From Lysobacterales bacterium (lineage in GTDB: Bacteria; Pseudomonadota; Gammaproteobacteria; Xanthomonadales; Xanthomonadaceae), in NCBI GenBank assembly GCA_017302035.1, contig JAFLEA010000016.1:1-51604 (forward strand): a stretch of DNA of 51,604 bases, given 5' to 3'. This document shows, in pieces, positions 1 through 10,924 of this stretch. Each line of letters starts with the position of its first letter. The stretch's first letter is position 1. The notes under the pieces are model-generated. The model was not told the DNA's origin, made no database searches, and saw only the letters and a list, made by a program, of their open reading frames with translations. The translations under genes and the position numbers were made by a program.

Positions 1-1093
1 GCAGGGCGCGAGCCGGGGGCCGCTCGTCGGTGTACAGGCCCACGATCGCGCGGGTGGCCTGGAACAGCGGCCAGCAGCCGCGGCGGTGGCGGCGCTGGTA
101 GCGGGCCAGCAGCGCCGGATCGCCCAGGTCGCGGCCCTGGGCGATCGCGGTCGCGGCCAGGTCGGACAGGCGCTCCACGCTGGCCAGGCCGAGGTTGAAG
201 CCGTGAGCGGTGACCGGGTGCATGCCCACCGCCGCATCGCCGGCCAGGGCCAGGCGCGTGCCGACGAAGCGGCGCGCCCAGGTCGCCACCAGCGGATAGA
301 CGTGGCGGCTGCCGACCAGTTCCATGCGCCCCAGGCGCCCGCCGTAGCGGCGTTCGAGTTCGGCGGCGAAGGCGGCCGGCTCCAGTTCCGCCAGCGTGCG
401 CGCCTGCTCGCCGGGCAGGGTGACCACCGCGCCGGCCAGATGCTCCTGCAGCGGCAGCAGGGCCAGGGTCTGGCCCAGGCCGAACCATTCCCAGGCGGTA
501 TGCCGGTGCGGCAGGTCGTGGCGGACCCGGCACACGAGCATGCTCTTGCCGAAGTCGTGCAGGTCCGCGCCGATGCCCAGCGCGCGCCGGGTCTCGGAGA
601 AGCGGCTGTCGGCGGCGACCAGCAGTCGCGCGCGGACCAGGGTGCCGTCCTGCAGTTGCAGGCGCGCCTCGTCGCTGCCGGTGTGCACCGCCTGGATGCG
701 GGCGTCGGCGTGCAGTTGGATGCCCGGGGTCTCCTGCACCGCGAGCCAGGCCGCATGCCGGATCAGTTGGTTGGCGACCAGGCTGCCCAGCCGGTCGTGG
801 CCGCCGTCCTCCGGGCCGATCCGCAGCTCGTGCGGCAGGTCGCGGTCCATCACCCGCGCGGTACGCAGCGGGAACACCTGGTCGGCGGGGACATGGGCCA
901 GCACTCCCAGTTCGCGCAGCATCCGGAGCGAGCCGTGGGTCATGGCGATCTCGCGGCCGTCGAACGCAGGTTCGGCCAGCGCCGCCTCGGGCTGGCGCTC
1001 GACCAGCGCCACGCGCAGGCCTTGCAGGCCCAGGGCCCGTGCCAGGCACAGCCCGACCGGGCCGGCGCCGACGATGGCGACATCGTGTTCCAT
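1..1093 (-). CDS. ubiM: FAD-dependent ubiquinone-biosynthesis hydroxylase, UbiM-like (3' end outside window)
   Basis: A flavin monooxygenase of the UbiH/UbiF/COQ6 family that would hydroxylate the aromatic ring of a ubiquinone precursor. The start at 1093 gives MEHDVAIVGAGPVGLCLARA, a Rossmann FAD-binding GxGPxG motif, preceded by a good GGAAGG ribosome site. A second FAD motif, GDAAVGMHPVTAHGFNLGL, lies near residue 285. The stretches AFDGREIAMTH, GIGADLHDFGKSMLVC and TAWEWFGLGQTLALLPL resemble, from memory, the UbiM subgroup rather than UbiH or UbiF. 364 codons are present and the frame is still open at base 1, so the C-terminus is missing. It is divergent from smc. The family is sure; the assignment to UbiM and its ring position is less so. 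Confidence 0.8.
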   Translation of the reverse strand, partial: MEHDVAIVGAGPVGLCLARALGLQGLRVALVERQPEAALAEPAFDGREIAMTHGSLRMLRELGVLAHVPADQVFPLRTARVMDRDLPHELRIGPEDGGHDRLGSLVANQLIRHAAWLAVQETPGIQLHADARIQAVHTGSDEARLQLQDGTLVRARLLVAADSRFSETRRALGIGADLHDFGKSMLVCRVRHDLPHRHTAWEWFGLGQTLALLPLQEHLAGAVVTLPGEQARTLAELEPAAFAAELERRYGGRLGRMELVGSRHVYPLVATWARRFVGTRLALAGDAAVGMHPVTAHGFNLGLASVERLSDLAATAIAQGRDLGDPALLARYQRRHRRGCWPLFQATRAIVGLYTDERPPARAL

Positions 1094-1390
1094 GTCCTTC
1101 CTCCGCGTGGGTCCGGGCCAGTCTAGGGCCGCTGCCGGCGCCCGCCCTGATCTCGGTCAAGCCGATGCGCGCGTCCTTGCCCCGGGCGCCAGTGGTGGTT
1201 CCGGGCCGCCGCGGCAGCCCGCTGGTGCTTGCCGCTTCGGAGCGCCCTGCCGGCCGGCTATACTGCACGGTCCCGATCCAAGAATCGGATCATGCGCATC
1301 TTGTGAATCAATCACTTGTAGCGTATTTCTGATAAAAAACTTCACTTGGTGGCGCGCGAGGCCGCACCACCCCAGGGGTTCGACTGCCGC
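1094..1390. promoter_or_regulatory. ubiM-smc divergent intergenic region
   Basis: No gene is seen in these 297 bases. The smc-proximal part is AT-rich in an otherwise GC-rich neighbourhood. TTGTGA at 1301-1306 and TATTTC at 1324-1329 are 17 bases apart and could be a weak sigma-70 promoter for smc. The same stretch holds TGTGA-N5-TCACT, close to but one base short of the N6 spacing of a CRP/Clp half-site pair. These are sequence matches only. Confidence 0.35.
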
Positions 1391-4300
1391 ATGCGCCTGT
1401 CCACGATCAAGCTGTCCGGATTCAAGTCCTTCGTCGACCCCACCACGCTGCACCTGCCGACCAACATGACCGGCGTGGTCGGTCCCAACGGCTGCGGCAA
1501 GTCCAACATCATCGACGCGGTGCGCTGGGTGATGGGCGAAAGCTCGGCCAGCCGCCTGCGCGGCGACTCGCTGACCGACGTGATCTTCTCCGGCTCGGCC
1601 GCGCGCAAGCCGGTCAGCCAGGCCACGGTCGAGCTGATCTTCGACAATTCCGACCATGCCATCGCCGGCGAATACGCCGCGTTCAACGAGATTTCGGTCA
1701 AGCGCACGGTCAGCCGCGACGGCCAGAGCACCTACTACCTCAACGGCACCAAGTGCCGCCGCCGCGACATCACCGACCTGTTCCTCGGCACCGGCCTGGG
1801 CCCGCGCAGCTACTCGATCATCGAGCAGGGCATGATCAGCCAGATCATCGAGGCCCGGCCCGAGGACCTGCGCATCTACCTGGAAGAAGCCGCCGGCATC
1901 TCCAAGTACAAGGAGCGGCGCAAGGAGACCGAGACCCGCATCCGCCATACCCGCGAGAACCTGGACCGGCTCAACGACCTGCGCGAGGAGGTCGACAAGC
2001 AGCTCGAGCACCTGCGCCGCCAGGCCCGCCAGGCCGAGCAGTACCAGGCGCTCGCGGCCGAGCGCAAGGTCAAGGACGCCGAGTGGAAGGCGCTGCAGTT
2101 CCGCGCCCTGGACGGGCAGTTGCAGGGCTTGCGCGAGCGCCTGGCGCAGGAGGAAACGAAACTCGAGCAGATCGTCGCCGGCCAGCGCGAGGCCGAGCGC
2201 GAGATCGAGACCGGCCGGGTGCGCCGCGAGGAAGCGGCGCAGGCGCTCAACGTCGCCCAGGCCGGGGTCTATCAGGTCGGCGGGGTGCTGGCCCGGATCG
2301 AGCAGCAGATCCAGCACCAGCGCGAACTGGCCAGCCGCCTGAACCAGGCCCGCGACGAGGCGGCCACCTCGCTCGACGAACTCGACCGGCACATCGGCGA
2401 GGACCGGCAGAATCTCGAGGCGCTGCAGGCCGCGGTCGAGGAGGCCGGGCCGCGCCTGGAGCAACTTCGCGAGGACGACGTGTTCAAGCAGGAGGCGCTG
2501 CGCGAGGCCGAGGCCGCGCTGGCCGACTGGCAGCAGCGCTGGGAGGCGCATGGCCGCGAAGCCGCCGAGGCCGCGCGCGCCGGCGAAGTCGAGCGCACCC
2601 GCGTGGATTACCTGGACCGGCAGGCGCTGGAGGCCGATCGTCGTCGCGAGACGTTGTCGGGCGAGCGCACCGGACTGGATCTGGCGGCGCTGGCCGCCGC
2701 CTTCGAGGAGGCGCAGATCCAGCACGAGACCCAGAAGGCCGCCCTGGATGGCCTCAACGAACAACTGGAAGCGCGCAAGCAGGCCGTGTCCGGACTGCAG
2801 GAGCAGCAGCGCACCGCCCAGGCCGAACTGGCCGACGTGCGCAAGCAGGCCCAGGCCGCGCGCGGCCGTCTGTCCTCGCTGGAAACCCTGCAGCAGGCCG
2901 CGCTTGGCCAGGAACAGGGTGCGGCGCTGGCCTGGCTGAAGGCGCGCGGGCTGGATTCGGCCGCGCGCGTGGGCGAAAAATTGAGCGTGGAGGACGGCTG
3001 GGAGAACGCGGTCGAAAGCGCCCTGGGCCAGTTGATCGAGGGCGTGCTGGTCGATGCCCCCGAGACCCTGGTCGAAGCGTTGGCTGACCTCGGCGAAGGC
3101 CGCATCGCGCTGGTGTCGGGCGAAGGTGGCGAGGAAGCGTTCGCGCCGACCTCGCTGGCGGCCAAGGTGCGCGGCCCGCTGGCGGTGCGCCGGCTGCTGG
3201 CGCGCCTGCACGCGGCCGAAGACCTGGCCCAGGCCCGGCGCCTGCTGGCGCAACTGGGCGAGGGCGATTCGATCATCACCCGTGGCGGCGAACGCCTGGG
3301 CGAAGGCTGGGTGCGGGTGTCGCGGCAGGGCGCCGCCAAACAGGGGGCCTTGCTGCGCGAGCGCGAGATCCAGTCGCTGCGTGCGGCGATCGAGGAGCTG
3401 CAGCAGCGCGAGGCCGCTCTGGAGGACAGCCTGGCCCAGCTGCGCGACCGCCTGCTGGCCGCCGAGCAGCAGCGCGAGGACGCCCAGCGCCAGCTGTACA
3501 TGGCCCACCGCGGCGTCTCCGAACTGGCCGGCCAGTTGCAGAGCCAGCAGGGCCGGATGGACAGTGCGCGCCAGCGGATTGAGCGGATCGAGGGCGAACT
3601 GGCGCAGCTGGCGCAGACCCTGGACGACAGCCGCGGCCAGGCGCGCGCAGCGCGCGCGCGGCTGGAGGATGCAGTCGTGCGCATGGGCGAACTGGAAAGC
3701 GCGCGCCAGGCGCTGGAAGGCGAACGCCGCCAGTGCACCGAGGCCCGCGACCTGGCCCGCGATGCCGCCCGCGCCAGCCGCGATGGCAGCCATGCCCTGG
3801 CCCTGGCCCTGGAGTCGCAGCGCACCCAGATCGCCGCGCTGACCCAGTCGCTGCAGCGCATGGACGCCCAGCGCGGGCAACTGGATTCGCGCCTGGGTGA
3901 ACTGGCCGCGCAACTGGCCACCGGCGATTCGCCGGTGCAGGCGCTCGAGACCGAGCACCAGTCCGCGCTGGCCGAACGCGTGCGCGCCGACCGCGCCCTG
4001 GGCGAGGCCCGCTCGCTGCTGGAAGGCATCGACAACGATTTGCGCGGCTTCGAGCAGACCCGCCACCAGCGCGACGAGCAGTCGCTGGCCCAGCGCGAGC
4101 GCATCGCCCAGCGCCGCCTGGATCAGCAGGCGCTGGCACTGAAGGCCGAACAGATCGTCGAAGCCATCGTCGCCGACGGCCTGACCCTGGAGGAGGTGGT
4201 CAACACCCTGCCGGAGGTCGCCGATCCGTCGCAATGGGAGCAGGCGGTGGGCCAGATCGACGCGCGCATGCGCCGGCTGGAGCCGGTCAACCTGGCCGCG

Positions 4301-4894
4301 ATCCACGAGTGCGGCGAGGCCGAGCAGCGCAAGACCTACCTGGACGCGCAGAACACCGACCTGACCACCGCGCTGGAGACCCTGGAGGACGCGATCCGCA
4401 AGATCGACCGCGAGACCCGCGGCCGCTTCAAGGACACCTTCGACCGGGTCAATTCCGGCCTGCAGCAGCTGTACCCGCGCCTGTTCGGCGGCGGCCACGC
4501 CTATCTGGAACTGACCGGCGAGGACCTGCTCGACACCGGCGTGGCGATCATGGCCCGGCCGCCGGGCAAGCGCGTGTCCAACATCTCGCTGCTGTCCGGC
4601 GGCGAGAAGGCGATGACCGCGGTGGCCCTGGTGTTCGCCATCTTCCAGCTCAATCCGGCCCCGTTCTGCCTGCTGGACGAGGTGGACGCACCGCTGGACG
4701 AGGCCAACGTCGGCCGTTTCACCGGCATGGTCAAGGAAATGAGCGAGAAGGTGCAGTTCCTGTTCGTCAGCCACAACAAGGCCACGATGGAGGCCGCGCA
4801 CCAGCTGTCCGGGGTGACCATGCGCGAGCCGGGCGTGTCGCGCCTGGTCAGCGTGGACCTGGAGGAGGCCGCGCGCCTGGCCGGCGCCGCCTGA
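1391..4894 (+). CDS. smc: Chromosome segregation protein SMC
   Basis: A chromosome condensation/segregation ATPase of 1167 residues, the usual SMC length, acting as a dimer on DNA. The N-terminal head has Walker A GPNGCGKS at residues 31-38. Long Glu/Arg/Gln-rich coiled coils follow, interrupted near residues 530-640 by a Gly-containing hinge. The C-terminal head carries the ABC signature LSGGEKAMTA near residue 1066 and Walker B FCLLDEVDAPLDEAN near 1093. The frame is open 15 codons further upstream, but ATG at 1391 (MRLSTIKLSGFKSF) matches the family start. It is the first gene of the smc-zipA-ligA block. A terminator-like hairpin follows directly, so zipA probably has its own promoter or depends on readthrough. 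Confidence 0.97.
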   Translation: MRLSTIKLSGFKSFVDPTTLHLPTNMTGVVGPNGCGKSNIIDAVRWVMGESSASRLRGDSLTDVIFSGSAARKPVSQATVELIFDNSDHAIAGEYAAFNEISVKRTVSRDGQSTYYLNGTKCRRRDITDLFLGTGLGPRSYSIIEQGMISQIIEARPEDLRIYLEEAAGISKYKERRKETETRIRHTRENLDRLNDLREEVDKQLEHLRRQARQAEQYQALAAERKVKDAEWKALQFRALDGQLQGLRERLAQEETKLEQIVAGQREAEREIETGRVRREEAAQALNVAQAGVYQVGGVLARIEQQIQHQRELASRLNQARDEAATSLDELDRHIGEDRQNLEALQAAVEEAGPRLEQLREDDVFKQEALREAEAALADWQQRWEAHGREAAEAARAGEVERTRVDYLDRQALEADRRRETLSGERTGLDLAALAAAFEEAQIQHETQKAALDGLNEQLEARKQAVSGLQEQQRTAQAELADVRKQAQAARGRLSSLETLQQAALGQEQGAALAWLKARGLDSAARVGEKLSVEDGWENAVESALGQLIEGVLVDAPETLVEALADLGEGRIALVSGEGGEEAFAPTSLAAKVRGPLAVRRLLARLHAAEDLAQARRLLAQLGEGDSIITRGGERLGEGWVRVSRQGAAKQGALLREREIQSLRAAIEELQQREAALEDSLAQLRDRLLAAEQQREDAQRQLYMAHRGVSELAGQLQSQQGRMDSARQRIERIEGELAQLAQTLDDSRGQARAARARLEDAVVRMGELESARQALEGERRQCTEARDLARDAARASRDGSHALALALESQRTQIAALTQSLQRMDAQRGQLDSRLGELAAQLATGDSPVQALETEHQSALAERVRADRALGEARSLLEGIDNDLRGFEQTRHQRDEQSLAQRERIAQRRLDQQALALKAEQIVEAIVADGLTLEEVVNTLPEVADPSQWEQAVGQIDARMRRLEPVNLAAIHECGEAEQRKTYLDAQNTDLTTALETLEDAIRKIDRETRGRFKDTFDRVNSGLQQLYPRLFGGGHAYLELTGEDLLDTGVAIMARPPGKRVSNISLLSGGEKAMTAVALVFAIFQLNPAPFCLLDEVDAPLDEANVGRFTGMVKEMSEKVQFLFVSHNKATMEAAHQLSGVTMREPGVSRLVSVDLEEAARLAGAA

Positions 4895-4930
4895 CCGCCC
4901 GCGCAACGGCAGCGGCGCGGCGGGGTTTTT
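4895..4930 (+). terminator. Rho-independent terminator after smc
   Basis: CCGCCCGCGC at 4895-4904 pairs with GCGCGGCGG at 4915-4923 (one bulged C), followed by GG and five T residues at 4926-4930. It begins on the base after the smc stop codon. Confidence 0.6.
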
Positions 4931-4988
4931 CCGCGACCGCCGCTCGTGACATGCTTGTACCTTCTGGTTCCCGTGGGAGACGCGCCCG

Positions 4989-5747
4989 ATGTCCGACAAA
5001 GACCTGCTGCGCATCGGCATCCTGGCCGTCGGCCTGCTGCTGCTGGCGGCGATCTGGTTCTTCGGCCGCAACCCGCGCAAGGAACAGCAGGGCCGCCGCC
5101 GCGAGTCGCGGGAATCCCCGGCGCCGGGCGCCGGGCCGGGGCGCGCCCGCCACGAGCCTTCGCTGGACGGCGAAGCGGTGGACGGGCTCGGGGACCCGGA
5201 CCACGCCTACAACGGCGAGGGCGTGAGCCAGCCGGAGCTGGGGCTGCCTTCCGAGCCGGCGCCCAACAGCGACCTGGGCCGGCGCGAGCCCCAGGATTTC
5301 GACAAGATCGTCTCGCTGTACGTGGCCGCGCGCGCCGGCAGCATCCTGCGCGGCGAGGACATCGTGGTGGCCGCGGAGAAGACCGGCATGGTGTTCGGCC
5401 ACATGAGCGTGTTCCACCGCCTGCTCGAAGGCCACCCGGAGCGCGGGCCGGTGTTCAGCATGGCCAGCATCATCAAGCCCGGGAGCTTCGAGATGGCCAC
5501 CATCCGCGACCTGGAGACTCCGGCCATCGCCTTCTTCCTGACCCTGCCGGCGCCGGTGCCGGCGCTGGATGCCTGGGAAAAGATGCTGCCCACGGTGCAG
5601 CGCATGGCCGAGCTGCTCGACGGCGTGGTCCTGGACGATGGCCGCAACGCCCTGGGCCGCCAGCGCATCGCCCACATCCGCGACGAGCTGCGCGCCTACG
5701 ACCGCCAGCACGAAGCGCCGCCGCTGACCAAGGCGCCGCGCTGGTAA
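4989..5747 (+). CDS. zipA: Cell division protein ZipA
   Basis: An inner-membrane divisome protein that tethers FtsZ polymers to the membrane. The 252-residue product starts with MSDKDLLRIGILAVGLLLLAA, a single N-terminal membrane segment (about residues 8-26) preceded by few residues. A charged Arg/Pro/Glu-rich linker follows to about residue 105. The C-terminal FtsZ-binding domain covers about 106-245 and includes MVFGHMSVFHR and SFEMATIRDLETPAIAFFL. A GGAG element lies about ten bases before the ATG. The order smc-zipA-ligA supports the call. Confidence 0.93.
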   Translation: MSDKDLLRIGILAVGLLLLAAIWFFGRNPRKEQQGRRRESRESPAPGAGPGRARHEPSLDGEAVDGLGDPDHAYNGEGVSQPELGLPSEPAPNSDLGRREPQDFDKIVSLYVAARAGSILRGEDIVVAAEKTGMVFGHMSVFHRLLEGHPERGPVFSMASIIKPGSFEMATIRDLETPAIAFFLTLPAPVPALDAWEKMLPTVQRMAELLDGVVLDDGRNALGRQRIAHIRDELRAYDRQHEAPPLTKAPRW

Positions 5748-5779
5748 CCAACCCGAAATCCTTGGGTGTGTTGCGATAG

Positions 5780-8627
<2,848 letters not shown>

Positions 8628-8631
<4 letters not shown>

Positions 8632-8666
8632 GCGAAGCCTTGCGCCTGCGTGGGTGCCACGCATGA
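8628..8666 (+). CDS. 12-residue coupling ORF between the acetyltransferase and epmA
   Basis: ATG at 8628 overlaps the preceding TGA (ATGA). The frame reads [12 protein letters not shown] and stops at 8664-8666, overlapping the epmA ATG at 8663 (again ATGA). It would let a terminating ribosome pass from the acetyltransferase gene to epmA with no gap. Whether it is translated, or merely a chance frame, cannot be told from sequence alone. Confidence 0.3.
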
Positions 8667-9691
8667 GGTTCCAGCCCGGTCCCGGTTGGCGTGACGGTAT
8701 CGACGATGCCGCATGGGCGCCATCGGGCACGCGCGATGCGTTGCGCCTGCGCGCTTGGCTCAGGCGTCTGATCCGCGAGTTCTTCCACGCCCGCGACGTG
8801 CTGGACGTGGAGACCCCGATCCTGTCGGCTGCGGGCAATACCGAACCGAACATCGACGGCTTCCGGGCCGACTTCAGCGGCCACGTCGATGCCGGATCGC
8901 CCGTGCGCTGGCTGCGCACCTCGCCCGAATACCCGCTCAAGCGCCTGCTCGCCGCCGGCGTGGGCGACTGCTACGAGCTGGGCCGGGTGTTCCGCAACGG
9001 CGAGGCCGGTGGACGCCACAATCCGGAATTCACGATGCTGGAGTGGTACCGCGTCGGCTGGGACCACCTGCGACTGGCGGACGAGGCGGTGGAACTGGTG
9101 CAGCAGGCGCTGGCGCTGGTGGGGCGCCGCGCCGATGTCGTGTCCACGACCTATCGTGGACTGTTCATGGAGGGCGCCGGTGTCGATCCATTCACCGCCA
9201 GCGACGAACGACTGCAGGCGCCGCTGCGCGAGTTCGGCATCGACGGCGAGGGCCTGTCACGCGACGACTGGCTGGACCTGCTGATGACCCACCGCATCCA
9301 GCCGTATTTCCCCGCCGACCGGATCACCGTGGTCCACGACTGGCCGGCCACCCAGTGCGCGCTGGCGAAGATCCGCCAACCCGCCATCGGCAGCGACGAC
9401 CCGCCGGTGGCCGAACGCTTCGAGCTGTACCTGGGCGGCTTCGAACTGGCCAACGGCTACCACGAACTGACCGACGCGGCCGAGCAGCGCGCCCGGTTCG
9501 AACGCGACAACCGCGTGCGCGCGGGCAGGGGCGCAGTGCAGCCTCCGCTGGACGAACACCTGCTGGCCGCGCTCGCCTCCGGCATGCCCGCCTGCGCCGG
9601 CGTGGCCCTGGGCATTGAACGCTTGCTGATGGCCATGCTCGGTACCGACCGCATCGCCGACGTGCTGGCCTTCGATTTCGCCCGGGCCTGA
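8663..9691 (+). CDS. epmA: Elongation factor P--(R)-beta-lysine ligase EpmA
   Basis: A class II lysyl-tRNA synthetase paralogue that attaches (R)-beta-lysine to elongation factor P. The 342-residue product consists of the catalytic core only, without an anticodon-binding domain, as expected for EpmA/PoxA/GenX. Motif 1 is in [18 protein letters not shown]. Motif 2 is in [20 protein letters not shown] (the R...E and [11 protein letters not shown] region). Motif 3 is in [15 protein letters not shown] three codons upstream (8654) is possible, but ATG at 8663 is preferred. Neither efp nor epmB is in the window. Confidence 0.92.
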   Translation: MRFQPGPGWRDGIDDAAWAPSGTRDALRLRAWLRRLIREFFHARDVLDVETPILSAAGNTEPNIDGFRADFSGHVDAGSPVRWLRTSPEYPLKRLLAAGVGDCYELGRVFRNGEAGGRHNPEFTMLEWYRVGWDHLRLADEAVELVQQALALVGRRADVVSTTYRGLFMEGAGVDPFTASDERLQAPLREFGIDGEGLSRDDWLDLLMTHRIQPYFPADRITVVHDWPATQCALAKIRQPAIGSDDPPVAERFELYLGGFELANGYHELTDAAEQRARFERDNRVRAGRGAVQPPLDEHLLAALASGMPACAGVALGIERLLMAMLGTDRIADVLAFDFARA

Positions 9692-9716
9692 GCGCCTCCC
9701 CGGTAGAATGCCGCCC

Positions 9717-10775
9717 ATGACCGATCCCTTCGATTTCGACCGCTACGACCACATCCGCCCGATCCTCTGGACCGGCGACGCGCTGGAGCTGCTGGATCAG
9801 CGCAGGCTGCCGTTCACGGTCGAGCACGTGGCCTGTAGCGACAGCGACGAGGTTGCCCGGGCGATCCATGACCTGGCGGTGCGCGGAGCCCCCGCCATCG
9901 GCATCGCCGCGGCCTGGGGTGTGGTGTTGGCCGCGCGCGCAGTGCAGGCCGCCGACGGCGCCGAGGCCGCGCGGAAGCTGGAGCCGGCCTTGCAGCGCCT
10001 CAACGCCGCGCGCCCGACCGCGGTCAACCTGGCCTGGGCACTGGCGCGCATGCGCCGCGTGCTGGTCGGCGCCGGCGGCGACTGGCGCGAGGTGCTCGAG
10101 CGCGAGGCCCGCGCCATCGCCGACGAAGACCTGGCGGCCAACCGCCGCATGGGCGCGCTGGGTGCGGCGCTGATCGCCCCGGGCAGCGGCGTGCTGACCC
10201 ACTGCAACACCGGCTCGCTGGCCACCGCCGGCTTCGGCACCGCGCTGGGCGTGATCCGCGCCGGCGTGGCCGAGGGTCGCATCGCCCGCGTGTTCGCCGG
10301 CGAGACCCGCCCCTGGCTGCAGGGCGCGCGCCTGACCGTGTGGGAACTGCAGCAGGACGGCATCGACGCCACCCTGATTGCCGACTCGGCCGCCGCGCAC
10401 CTGATGAAGACCGGTGCGGTGCAGTGGGTGGTGGTCGGCGCCGACCGCATCTGCGCCAACGGCGACACCGCCAACAAGATCGGCACCTACCAGCTCGCCA
10501 TCGCCGCCCGCCACCACGGCGTCAAGTTCATGGTGGTGGCCCCGTCCTCGACCGTGGACCTGGACACGCCCGGCGGCGAGGCCATCGAAATCGAGCAGCG
10601 CGACCCTGCCGAGATGCTCGGCATCGGCGGCGTGCGCACCGTGGCCGAGGGCATCGCCGCCTGGAACCCGGTATTCGACGTGACCCCCGCCGGCCTGATC
10701 GACGCCATCGTCACCGAGCGCGGCGTGGTCGAGCATCCCGACGCGGCCCGGATGCGGGCCGCGTTCGCTCCCTGA
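9717..10775 (+). CDS. mtnA: S-methyl-5-thioribose-1-phosphate isomerase MtnA
   Basis: Methionine salvage enzyme converting 5-methylthioribose-1-phosphate to the ribulose form. The 352-residue product is of family length. Conserved stretches are [14 protein letters not shown] near residue 60, [19 protein letters not shown] near 162 (with the catalytic cysteine), and [20 protein letters not shown] near 238 (with the catalytic aspartate). There are two in-frame ATGs, at 9708 and 9717. The first sits inside TAGAAT (9704-9709), which looks like a -10 element, so the second is chosen. No other methionine-salvage gene is nearby. Confidence 0.93.
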   Translation: MTDPFDFDRYDHIRPILWTGDALELLDQRRLPFTVEHVACSDSDEVARAIHDLAVRGAPAIGIAAAWGVVLAARAVQAADGAEAARKLEPALQRLNAARPTAVNLAWALARMRRVLVGAGGDWREVLEREARAIADEDLAANRRMGALGAALIAPGSGVLTHCNTGSLATAGFGTALGVIRAGVAEGRIARVFAGETRPWLQGARLTVWELQQDGIDATLIADSAAAHLMKTGAVQWVVVGADRICANGDTANKIGTYQLAIAARHHGVKFMVVAPSSTVDLDTPGGEAIEIEQRDPAEMLGIGGVRTVAEGIAAWNPVFDVTPAGLIDAIVTERGVVEHPDAARMRAAFAP

Positions 10776-10788
10776 TCCATCCGCAAGT

Positions 10789-10812
10789 GCTTGTTTCTGC
10801 GTAGAAACAAGC
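10789..10812. terminator. Perfect 10-bp hairpin between mtnA and gyrA
   Basis: GCTTGTTTCT at 10789-10798 and AGAAACAAGC at 10803-10812 form a perfect stem with loop GCGT. No T-tract follows on the plus strand, so it may be a weak or Rho-assisted terminator for mtnA or an element of the gyrA leader. The gyrA promoter should lie between here and 10925; TAGGAT near 10835 is a possible -10 element. Confidence 0.45.
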
Positions 10813-10924
10813 TGCGGCCAGGGCCCCGCCTGTGGTAGGATTGATGGGTTGCGCGTAGTCCTTCGCGCAGCGCCCCGCGCGGCCTCGCGCCGGGCCGCCA
10901 GACAGAGCCAGCCGAAGATCCCCG

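Noticed and set aside
1301-1316. Possible Clp/CRP site upstream of smc
   Set aside because: Half-site spacing is five instead of six bases; kept only as a note.
1157-5080. Very long open frame (1307 codons) on the minus strand opposite smc
   Set aside because: Gln/Leu/Arg/Ala-rich product without family features; it is a GC-skewed mirror of the unmistakable smc frame.
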